Positions 9,850 through 22,600 of a DNA stretch of 64,000 bases are shown piece after piece. How positions within the stretch are numbered: the stretch's first letter is position 1; each line of letters begins with the position of its first letter. Origin of the DNA: Actinostola sp. cb2023 (lineage: Eukaryota > Cnidaria > Anthozoa > Actiniaria > Actinostolidae); contig JAUJYZ010000209.1 in NCBI GenBank assembly GCA_033675265.1, positions 301,001 to 365,000 on the forward strand, given 5' to 3'. A model generated the notes under the pieces. It was given only the letters and a program-made list of their open reading frames with translations, did not search any database and was not told the DNA's origin. Both the position numbers and the translations under genes were made by a program.

Positions 9850-12800
9850 CTGAAACAACATAGACAACATGAGATGTGTTGTAGCGTCAACACATTCAGC
9901 AGACAACAAAATCCTGAAATAACAGGTTCTTGGTAAGTCAGACTATTAAATACAGTAGTGTTGGTTGATTTATTCAATGTGGGATCATCGCCAATTCAAC
10001 CTAACTGGAACATATAATCACTACAACGCTCGTAGAATTACCGTTATTCATCAGTTGACTGGCTCGACAGACACTTTCAAAACTACTTACTTGATTTGGG
10101 CAAATTAAGCGATTCTACAATGTCCCCCAAAAGCTTCTTTTTCAACGTTTTGTCGTTGTTTTGTCGAAGGTAGTTGGTAATTTTATGAGGCATTTTGTCA
10201 AACCCAGAAATACAACTGAGGAAGGATTCAGTGTTCCAAAACAATGCACAACTGAATGAAGTTATTGCGTCAAATTATTTCAACTCTGTAAACATCTTGA
10301 GAAAATCTGGAGCTGTTTACACCGTTCAATTCTGTGTTAGTTCGACGAATACACGATGATTTCACTTCTAGTAGTAATTATTATACAGATTACTTGTCAT
10401 CCGCAGGGGATGGGTGTGGAAACAATAACATCCTGAGGTGCGGACAATGGGGGGAGGGGACGGGAGGGCTTGGAAAGCCGTAACAATCATAAATTAGGAC
10501 ATTCAAATCAACAATAAGTCGACTGAAATAAAGAAAGCTAGTGCTTTAAGACTATGTTATATAAAACCTTTGAATTTCTAAATAAATAGTTTAGTGGGAG
10601 GGATTCGAAGAGGAATGGAACACACCCGAACTCAAGTGGTGTGTACATCATAGGAGTGGGATACCAATGACACATGGGTGGGGAGGGCAGGAACTGGTTC
10701 GTTACACTTGATTGTCTAACAGTCAGTGAACAGAATATTCGAAAGTCATTGAGCTATGACAATAAATAGAATATCAATAAAATACGTACACGTAACCAGA
10801 GACCTGAGTCTTACTTGATCTAAACAAAGTAACTAAATATCAAACACACTTTGAACATGGAAAAACGACCATTCCAGCAATCTAAAACCGACGCTGGTTT
10901 AGCTTGTATGTACTTTTACTGGTGAATTATTTAGAATCAGAACTTGTGCTGTCTGGGTCCTAGCTGTAGTGTTTATACGATTGCAGCCACGATCACAATC
11001 ATATCGACGATAAAATGAGTGTTTGCCATAGGAAAAGTCCAGATAAAACTGGTTCTATTCAAAGATAACAGTGTTGAGACACTATCTACATCTTATAAAC
11101 CATCAAATCGATCAAGTGAATGAATTGAGTTGCTGTAAAAATGCGTTGTAATCCCCTAAGAAATGCACGGTTTACCTTTGGGCAGCTTTCCAAGCGATTT
11201 CTGTTGCACAACGTTCGAGCGCATTGACCAAAACGGTTTCACTTTGAACAGAGTAAATACAACGACACAACAAACGAAGGAAGACGATAGGAAACAGATC
11301 CGTTTTGTCTAGTTCTATTTCAACTACCACTCTCATGCCGCGCCTGGCGTTCGACAAGACGGCACTATCGGTATCTCGTCAATATTCATGAGGCCAGGTG
11401 ATGTATTTCTTAAATATATCGACCAATATTAAACGTCTGTTATAAACTGCACTTTCAATTCCTTTTGGATTAAATTGAAACCCTAAACCACATGAACACG
11501 GCAAATGACATAAAACGAACATAAATCCATACAAATCAACACATTTGGCATATACGTCTTACTAAGTGCTTCAGCAACACAGAACATAGGAAAATAATTC
11601 AATAATCATTCCAATTACGTAAGCACTTTGGTATAGTAAAAACGCATTAGTACCAAACAGGCTGTGATTACAATACCCTACGTGAAACATTTGACTTTTA
11701 AAATCATCTGTGTAACTAAATAAACGTGTGTGTTCTATGGTCTTCACTAGAATTGTTGTAGCTTGTGGGTCTATTTAGTGGTTCTACACTCGTCACTTGG
11801 ATCGAGTTAACCATTACTAACCACAAGTATTCATTTCTCATTTATTTCCTGTTCTGTAAGCTAGAAAAACATGGGAGTAACGTTGCCACAACAACGAAAA
11901 ATGCCGAAAAAGGTATGAAAATGCCGAACGTTTGAATGTAACAACTATATGGGCAGTCAGCTAACCATTGCTGGCTATTAGCCGTAGAGAAAAGTGAGGC
12001 ACGATGGTAGCACGTCATTCACCACTGAATTACTGGAAACACAGAATTAAAACAAAATGTATAAAAGAACAAAGGTGAAAAAAAAAAACGAAAAAAAAAA
12101 ACAAGAATAAAATCCTGAGAAAACAGCCGGCTCCGAGGGTTCTGTGGTTTTGATGTTGAAGAATACTCTAACCAGACTTCGCTATTCCATTGTTTGTTTA
12201 TACTTGTACGAGGTTGTTGTCTCATTCACTACTCACCTCTCCCCCCTCCGTTTCGAGATGCGTGGGGTAGAAATGAATAAAGGGAATAAACTTTGACTTA
12301 TATTTAAATATCAATGGTCTGATTAATGTAATTAATTAATTACGGCGATCAGTAAAATAATAATCGAAAATTTAGTTTAATTGTAAATAACTTTTTTAGG
12401 TCAGTTTCAATCCATTTTATTTAATTTATTAATTAATTAATTATTATCTATATTCAGGTTGAAACTTTACACCGTAAACAGCACAAACTTAGTCGAACTG
12501 ATACAAACAAGATAACACGATCACTTATAAAGGAACTCAATCAGATAAACATGATGACCGACAAGATAACAATAATCGCAACAAACTACAATGAACTTCC
12601 GGCTTCGCGAAGTTTTATCCTGCTGTCAAAATAAAATGAAAACGAAATAAATGTTTGATATAAAACTTATTGTTCACTTAAGTAAAACGTGACGAGAATA
12701 TATGAATAGGTTGAAACAACGGAAGAACTACGAATGTTGAACCTTGAGCCTTTATTTAAGTGCCTAAAGTCAATTTGACAATCTAATCTATACAGACTAA

Positions 12801-15800
12801 AAAAGTTAAAATCAACCAGTGTCGAGGTGAAACCCCACCATTGAAATACCTCTGTGTCCCGGCTCTGTGTATTATTAACATGTGTACATCTTAATAATAC
12901 TTTATTCATTAATGTTAATACTTCAATATCAATACAATGAAAGGTATATCAGAGGTTAATCGATCTTGCTTACCGTGACCTTTGATTTTTGCAATCGATT
13001 TGTCTTTCCTTTCTTTCTCACGATCGCGACTTCGCTCGGATCTGTCTCGATCTCTTCCTCGGCTTTCTCTTTCCCGCTCGTCTTTTGCTGGGAGCTGATT
13101 CTTGAGGAAATCTGACGCCTGCGTCAGCGAGTGTAACGCGTCTTGTGAAATCTTAATATTCGAGTCATGTTTGGTTTCTTCTGAAGCACTCAACAGCCGA
13201 GCTGTCTGGTTGATGAGTTCGCTCGACTCTTCTCCAGTGCTTAGTTTTAACTTGGCTATGCGAGCACCCTTCATGTGCGAAGGACTCTTTAGTGAACTGT
13301 CCCCTAAAGAACGTCTTCTGTCGTCACCATCCCGCGGGAAACCCGCAGACTTCGGGACAACTGAATCGGTTTTACTACGATCACGTGCTTTGGAATCGTC
13401 GTCCGTTGATTCGCTTTCTTCTTGTTGCCTAAGAGCGTGTCGGTGCTTTCGATGGGGTTTACACCGGGGGAGGGTCGATGCTCTTTCGTCTGTGAGTCCA
13501 GTGCCTCCTGACGTGGATAGCTTGATTTTTCTTTCTGATCGAACTACGGGTTTGACTGTCTGATTAGCCTCGGGTGTTTTGGGACCTTCAGTATGTTCCA
13601 GTCTCTCGCTTCTTCTCCGCCTGCTCTGACGGCGTTGTACAAGTTCATTGGTCTCTTTATTCACTCGTGATGTGCCACCAGGAGCACGTTCTTGGTCACT
13701 TTTGGATTTCCCCGTCAAGTCAGTTTGCGATGAGATTTGTTTAGTTTTGGACGTTCTTTCAAGAGGATTCACTTGAGCCTTACTCACATCAGCTGGGGAA
13801 CTTCGGCTTTTTGCGTGGTAGATTTTCAACCCTTCAACCCTGTCTCCTCCAATAGCGTGTCGTTGGCTTTCTAACCGCTCCATGATAGTATTCCTCTGCG
13901 CAAGTCGTGTGTCGTATTCTTTGTTTTTAGGGGTGCTCTCCCGTATCACTTCGTTGTTCCCACGAGACATTTCCACCACAGTTTGCACTTCAAACCTACC
14001 CTCAGTGCCACCAAGATCTTTCTCTGCCTGCTGCAATTCTTGCAAGATTAATTGAACTTGAAGCTCTTCGTGAGATAACGCCCTGGCCATCTCACTTTTG
14101 ACTTCGTGCGCTATTACCGTTTGCTCTCTGCTGTCCTTTCTATCATGCGTTTCTTCAGGCGCTGGGCGGTTTAGGGACTCGGAAGACTTTTGCTTTTGTT
14201 TCAGGTCTTCTGTCGAACCTCTGGGGCTTGTTCGTTCACTGCGTCTTAAGCTAGACGTTCGGTCAAACTGTCCATAATCGTACCTTGGAGACTCGGTTAC
14301 ATCGGGCGTCTTAAAGGCAAATGCCTTTTCAATCTTATCCATAGTCTCGGTCATAGAAGCCTCGGATAATTCTTGGTGTATGTAGTCGTTGTCGTGACAA
14401 CAGCCCCGAGTGTTGTTTCCTTGTAGGGTACCTTTTCGCCGTTCCTTTTGTCCCTTTCCAGCGAGCCCCCCGAGTCATAACAATACACTTGCTTTGAAGT
14501 CAGATCAATCTCGCCATTTCTTGTTAACTGTAGATCAATAGCGATACTCTCCCCTCCAATCACTTGTCCACGTTCGTCGACAACCCGTTCGTCGACAACC
14601 CGTTCGTCGACAACCCGTTCGTCGACAACCACTCGTCGGTGACGATCGCGTTGCGAAGTACTTCCGAACAGTGGCGTCTCAGGAGTCGGAGTCTTCGGGC
14701 TAAGACCTGGGGATTGGGGTCCGCTAGCAATGACGTATAGCGTTCCTTTAGATGTAGGTGCCTTCAGAGTGACACCTACTGAACTTGGTGCCGCTTTTCT
14801 TTCTACTTCAGCTACAGGGGGCACCCCACTCCATTTGGGTCTCGGGGCGTTTTCGTACGAACTTGACGAACCTTGGGAGCCATGATTGCTTATCGGCATT
14901 GGTTCTTGCATCGTAGGATTAACGGACGTCACTGAAAAGGCAGCGCCATAAGACGGTGTACGAAGACGACTTTGGTCGTGGAGGGTCGAGGAACTCCCAG
15001 TTATCGATGACAAGGAACTGTTGATGGAAAAAGAAGAGATTTGGTAATTGGTAATTGAAATCATTGAAACACAAAACCAACAAACAAAACAAACTGTGAC
15101 AGGCTCGACACCCCGCTTACCCAGCAACAACAACATACATGTACAAACACTTTTACCTATCAACATCGTTCTCTTCTCTCGACCTCTTGTGATACTTGGG
15201 CGCCACTCTAGGAGGAGTCTTGAGGTTCAGACTGGAGTGATCACGTGATTCATGGTCCTCGCCCACAGAGGTCAAGCTGCCACCATACGATGAGATGGTT
15301 GACGTGGAAGACCTGGCTGACCACCAGTACTGATAGTTCGACGGTTGGAGACCTCTGTCAGGAAGAATGAATGCGATGAGTAACAATTTTGTTACTACTC
15401 AGCAGAGTGCACTCTTGTTATTATATGAAGAACACTGACTGGACAACCGATCTGATGTTATAAACGAGCAACAGAGTAATTGATGAACTAGGAAGTAAAC
15501 TATTGTAGGCGAATAAGTGTCTAATGAAACGTTCATTGGAGTAAGATCAGTTTCCAAATGAGGTGGAGTGATTCATGTAGCATGGAAAAGAGAATGACAA
15601 TCAAACCATTTTCCTTTGCCGTATTCATTATACATTCATTTGACAAAGCTTCCTCTCTACGCAATACTCCAGTTTCGAGTTGTTTAGACACCGCTGTACT
15701 CCTTGACAAAAGACGCGTTTGCTCAGGCTTAGCCTCAATCCAGAGAATAACTCGTGGAACTAAAAATGATTTCTATTGTTGAATGTCAACACTTTTTCGC

Positions 15801-16605
15801 GTTCTCGTCGGTATTTGTGCATAATTTACACTGAATTGAGGCTAAGTCAGAGCAAACGCGTCTTTTGTCAAGGAGTGCAGCGGTGTCTAAATAACTCGAA
15901 ACTGCAGTATTCCTTCGTGGTTTCCAGTCTTCAGGAAAATGTAAGACCTGGTAAGTTAAAAGAGACTCACGTGGAAGGGGCTACATTAATATATCCATTC
16001 AAGTTCCCCATTTTCATCCATACATTCATCCATCCACTTACTTTCTGGGTTTCCCACTTGGAAGAGGAGAAACAATAACCACCGTCACAGAACCTGGTTT
16101 TCTTAGGATCTCAATCATCTGCTCGTGACTCACTGTAGCAACAATTAACCCATTGATCTGAAAATACAAGGATTATTGACATCACTCAACACGCTCATAA
16201 AGAGCTCATAATTTCCTTTTGTAGGATTGGATGAGAGACGATGTGTTAATTTCCAGGTGGGTTGTTCTTGCTGTTGTTGTTGTTGTTGTTGCTGCTGCTG
16301 CAGCTGTTACTGCTGTTGCTGCTACTGCTTCTGTTGGTGGTGCTGTTGTTGTTGCTACTGCTCAGCTGTTACTGCTGTTGCTGCTACTGCTTCTGTTGGT
16401 GGTGCTGTTGTTGTTGCTACTGCTGTTGTTGTTGTTGTTGCTGCTTTTGGTGTTGCTGTTGTTGATGTTGCTGCTGCTGTTGGTAGTGTTGTTGTTGTTG
16501 CTACTGCTGCTGTTGGTAGTGCTGTTGTTGTTGCTGTTCCTGATGCAGCTGTTGTTGTTGCTGTTGCTGCTGTTGTTGCTGTTGCTGCTGCTGTTGTTTC
16601 TGCTA

Positions 16606-16644
<39 letters not shown>

Positions 16645-16648
16645 CTAC

Positions 16649-16680
<32 letters not shown>

Positions 16681-19600
16681 TTGTTTCTGCTATTGTTGTT
16701 GCTGTTGCTGCTACTGCTGCTGTTGTTGCTACTACTGCTGCTGTCGTTGCTGCTGCTGTTGTTGCATGGTGGTGCCGGGTGGTACTGCTGCTGCCGTTTG
16801 CTACTGCTGCTGTTGGTGTTGCTGTACAATACCATACAATCGCCGTTGTTGATGCTGCTGCTGTTGTTGTTGTTGTTGTTGTTACTGCTGCTGTTGTTGT
16901 TGCTGCTATATTGTTGCTGCTGTTGTTGATGGTGGTGGTGGTTGCTGAATGTTGTTGTTGTTGTTGCTGTTCAATACAATACAATTGCCGCTGTTGTTGC
17001 TGCTGCTGCTGGTTGCTGATACTGTTGTTGTTGTTGTTGTTGTATATATCTTATTTATCCTACCACAAGTATAGCGTTCATTAATCCATTAACAAACTGT
17101 TCATACCTCTACGAGTCTACAGCCATGTCTCAAGCCAGCTTGCCACGCATAGCCACCAACCTCGACGTCAGCAACAAGACCTTCGTATTGTACATGGAAT
17201 CCGAGCTGACCGTGAGCGTTACGACGAAGTGTTATGGTCTGGGTCTGCAAAGACACCCATACATACATCGTGAGAAAATGCATACATAGAGAAAACGAAC
17301 CAACATATGTAGAAGTTGATAGTAAATCACATGCGGTCTGATATCACTATTTCAAAACATCTCTTCATTGTAGACAATACAGTATAGGAATTTGACAAAA
17401 ACCTATCCACCACCCTTTCCTATTTTTCATTTACTAGACACTTTATACACACAAAAATAATAGTAAAATGAATTTATATAAACAATGAGACAATACATTA
17501 CCTGGCAACCGATAGTAACAGAATCCAATCGACGAACTATCTCAGGCAATTCGTCCGAGTCTGAAGTTGGTATGTTGAGAACAAGGCAGTCACCACCTCC
17601 ATAAAACACTTTGATACTAAATAAACGCAGATACAGTGTGTTAATAAGATGGACTCGATAGCATGGTGGATCACCACCTTCATAAAACACTTTGATACTA
17701 AATAAACGCAGATACAGTGTGTTAATAAGATGGACTCGATAGCATGGTGGATCACCACCTCCATAAAACACTTTGATACTAAATAAACGCAGATACAGTG
17801 TGTTAATAAGATGGACTCGATAGCATGGTGGATCACCACCTCCATAAAACACTTTGATACTAAATAAACGCAGATACAGTGTGTTAATAAGATGGACTCG
17901 ATAGCATGGTGGATCACCACCTCCATAAAACACTTTGATACTAAATAAACGCAGATACAGTGTGTTAATAAGATGGACTCGATAGCATGGTGGATCACCA
18001 CCTTCATAAAACACTTTGATACTAAATAAACGCAGATACAGTGTGTAGATGGTCGGTCACCCTGTGGCAAGGAAAGCACACAATTTGTTTGGCAGTGACG
18101 TTACCTTGACGACAGAGAAGTCCATCCTATAATGGCTTTGGTTGATACACTAAACAGCGACTCCTGGAAATAATGAAGACATACATGTACATGTATGAGA
18201 ACATTTACGGTAAACTAATCATTATAGCAGCAATCATTATAACAACCTACCTTGCTTGATGAATCAATTAGAACAAGGGTATCAGAAGAAATTGCCATAA
18301 TACACTCAATCATAGTTGAGTTCCTGTAATCCTCAACCTGCAGGAATAAATACTTATATTATTTGCAATGCTGCAATACTGGTGATGATGGCTTATATAC
18401 ACTGATGTGCTAAAAAAGTTGATGGTTTATAATAGCAATGGTGGTGTGATGAATCTGACTGGTGATGATGATACTGATAATACTGTGATATGATACAGTT
18501 ATCATATAATCAATATGATAACTAATGATGATGACTTATGATGATGACTGATGATAATGATGCATGAGGATGGAGATGGCAAAACAAAACAAAACTATGA
18601 TTACATGTACATGTGTACCTCTACGTTCCACACCAGACCACCTCGAGCAACTCGTTCAGGACTAATTGGAGGATGGACTTTCTCTTTCTTTTTACCAGAC
18701 AAAGAGAACTTTCCTGTCGACAACAATCCGTTGAAAAGGAAGTTATCAACAGATACTAATAATGGATACTGAACTAATCAGTCTCATCTCACCGAATGAT
18801 GACTTGCTTGATCCAGCATCTAACGTAATGTTAGTGACATAATTTGTAGCCAAAATCTTTAAGGTATTCGTGTCTGGTACGGGTTGCCATGGTGCTAAAC
18901 TTTTCTGACTTGTGTGCTGCATTCTCAGCATTGATAACTAAGAAACAAAAGGAATTAAGATTACAAAAGTCAAGTAACTCCCCATAATGTTGAGCGAAAA
19001 ACTATATGTTATGTGAGCGGATGTCAATTGTAATTATTATAAGTGAGCACAATAAAGTTGTTGTTCTTTGTTAATTAAACTGATGTCTTTCTCCGATGTT
19101 TTAACTTACTTTTTGTAAGGAGGAAATTGGCAAAAGCTTTCTGCTTGCCAAACTTTGACGCTGCAGGAATGGGAGGTCCAAATGGAGGCACATCTTTGGA
19201 TCTGCTAACTGCCACCCTACATGTAAGTGTGTTGAACATTATTACATGTATTATTAAACAAACACTTTGTCTAACATGAAACAAGTAATTCAAGCTAAAC
19301 ACAAGACATTCTAGTTTAATAATAGAAAACAGAGAGAGATGCAAGCCTAGGAACAATAGGAAAGTACTCCCAGAGTGTTTATACAGTATCACAGTACAAG
19401 CAATAATTGGTTTACATCACTTTTTTAAAGTTTTCACACATGTCCCTGTTATCTTGTCCAAGGAATAACACACAATTTCCTAGTAGCTCTATAGTGATAT
19501 AAATCCTCGAAGTAGTCAATGGTTTACCTATAATACGTTGTGTCACTACAAGCATTGAACACTTGTACCACAATAAACACATGTTGAAAATGTGAGCGGA

Positions 19601-22600
19601 TGTTTTTAGGTGTAAATGGGAGAGCACCAGGTTCTTGGAAGACTATTGTTACAATGTCATTGCCGATGTGTCGTTTCCTTAGCAGCTGAAAGAGTAAACA
19701 ATAATTTTATTAGCCAAATGTAACATCAATAAACATATTTTCTGCAAATATACATGTACACATGTAGGAAATTTTATTATTTTATTCTAAGGTAGAATAA
19801 AACTTGTCTCTGACTTGGAAATTATAAAACATGATCCAGACAAATGTCTGTGAATCCAACTCAACATAAATTAGTAGTCATGACAACTAGTCTAGGCCTC
19901 AGACTAGCCAATGAAATTCTTACTTGTTGTTTGTTATTTGGTGTCCATGGCAACAGTGTTGATACATGAAACATAATTTCTCGATTGTGAAATGTAGTGT
20001 ACAAAGAAAACTCTCCAGTAGAATCATCTGAAAAAGAACAGAAGATACATTGAAAATATGGACTTGCAGTGCTACTAAGAGAAAGCACAAACTACTGTAG
20101 AAGAGGTAATCACAGGCATATTTCATCTGAATGAAGGATTCCTACAGGTGTATCTTGGATTAGTGGTCAGTACTCACTTACTTTTGTTATCAAGTTGTGC
20201 TTTATATCCAGCAAATCCTTTCAGCCTCACTTTTTTCCCAATCAAATCTAAGAATTCCTCAAATGCTGGACCAGAAACCTCTGTTTGGAAAATAAAATAG
20301 ATTGAAGATCATGAGTTACATAGTTTCATAGGAGCAAGAGATGGCTTAGTTGGTTAGTGCGCGACCTTCTAAGCGAGAGGTACCACGTTTGATTTTTCAC
20401 AACCTCACACCCTTGTTTCGACTTCCCTCTAATCCATATAGCTCAGTGCAGCTTTAAATACCCATACGACGGGGCAATGATGGAGGGGATAAAAGGGCGC
20501 ACCATCTGTCTTTAAAGACTTTAACTACACTGTAGTACATGTACTGTACCTATACATGTAGTCATACACTGTACTGTGCAAATGTCAACCATGTGGTATC
20601 ACAGGGAGCTGAAGCATAAATTCAGTAAAAAAATACCCTATAAACCTTGGTTGTCTGTTAACTAAACCTGCTTGAATTGATGATTTTTTTATTGATTTTT
20701 TTTTGATTTTTTTTCCAATATTTTTTTCAGGGCAAAGAAGAAGAAAAATGGAAAAAAATCACCAGACAGGTTAAGTTTACAGACAAGGTGTATAGGAGAA
20801 AACAGGACTTTATTTCCAATTTTATTTTTACTGAATTTATGCTTGGGTTCCCAGTGGTGGTATCAAATGCCAATAATTCACCCTCGACATTCTAGCCCAG
20901 TCAGCATTTCTCTCTACTAGCTGATATGTAATAGATACAATATGAGCGGCCGTGTTGTATGAGATCTACAATCACTCCCCGAAATATCCACAGATGAATA
21001 AAATCTTGTTCTAAGTACTATAATTTTCAAGATAGCAGTAAGTTTGGCCGATAAAATCAAAGTTTTAGTATACATGTATGCAAATCAAGACGATTTTGTA
21101 CATCAAAAATACAAGCTCTGCTAATGTTGTGACTTCTATTGTGTTTTCCTCATGAATTATTAATGAATATGATAAATATACTGTACAACTAACTATACAT
21201 GCATGCTAAGTACTGTTTGAAATAGTGTTCAGAGTAGCCAAGCAAATGCATAAGTTTCTGGCTTATAGAAAGAAACAGAGAAAATAAACACCAGCAAACT
21301 TATACTCACTAGCTGAAATTAATTTTGAGCCACCTTAAAAGATGTCACGAACATGCCAACAAATTTTGAAATTCATAAATACAGTAATTTGATCATTGCA
21401 ATCGAAAGAACACTAGTCTAGATTTTAAAGATATAGCTGAAACAAAATCTCAGATATCGTTATTTAATCCAAAGATATGAATTTTTGACATTTGAAAATC
21501 TGCCATTTTGTACATGGCGGAAGTACAAAATGGCGGAAATTTCAAATTTCAAAAATTTACATCTTCGGATTGAATAATGATATCTGAGATATATTGTTTT
21601 GAACAGCTATATCTTTAATTTCTAGTGTTCTTTCGGCTCTTATGGGCCTGCCGTGTGCTGTACACTGTGTACTGTGACAAGAATTTGTACTTACGGTTAT
21701 TATACATCTCCTCTTCTGTGGATTGCCCAGCTTTGCAGTACAGGATGCCAACCTTGTACTGATTGGTCATCTGTAATAATAATAATGCCAAAGATTTAGT
21801 ACATGTACTTGCAACTTGTTATTTCACACAAGTACCAATACTTACCCCTTGCTCATCAAGCTTTAATAACAGTTCTGGAACCTATGGAAGATATATATAT
21901 GAAATATTAAACAATAATTTACAAGTTCACAATATGAAAGTATTACATAACAGAACGAGAATCTATGAATCCAATCTCAACAAGCCCATGTTGCTTCAAA
22001 AGCAAATGAATGATGTTTCAGCCCGTTATCTATTTTTAAAATATGCAGACATTTTTGGGGGATAGGAAAATTGTCCCCACTAATCACGTGATATAGGTCA
22101 GTGGTTTAGGATTTTTCTCTTGTGTTAAATTTTTAGAGGCAATTTCTCTTGCATGCTTCGTTTCCCTGTCCTTTTGAAACTGAAGTGAAACTTGTGAAAA
22201 TATATCATATTGGAATACGTTTGTTAAAGTGTTCACCGTTCGGCACGGCACGTTGAAAAGAAGTTAACCACGCCTTCAATTTGATCATAAAGATATAAGT
22301 GCTGTTTCGGATCAATCAGAGAGAGCCGTTCTCACGGTAATTTGCATATCGTCAGTTGTCTTTCGTAACGTGATTAGAAAGCCGCATATGATTGGATGTG
22401 ATCCAAAACTATGACAGCTAATTGACAGGCAGTTCTGGTAGTATTATGTTAATGAGAAACCAAATATAGTAACGTTTCGGCCTGCAGGCCGAAACAAAAA
22501 CATTCTAATAAAACAACATGAAATATAGTATGCAACAAATAGCAACATGTCATCAACAAAACGTTTTCTACTATCAATTAAAAAGATGTACATGTACACC

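Noticed and set aside
13102..13563. 153-codon plus-strand frame
   Set aside because: It is the antisense shadow of SIPA1L exon 19, which has consistent splicing phase and composition.
16227..17084. 285- and 232-codon open frames rich in Val/Ala/Cys or Leu
   Set aside because: Produced by the CTG/TTG tract inside a SIPA1L intron; no splice or codon evidence.
20337..20410. Functional tRNA gene
   Set aside because: The A box is good, but the B box is degenerate and the acceptor and T stems do not close; better explained as a tRNA-derived SINE.
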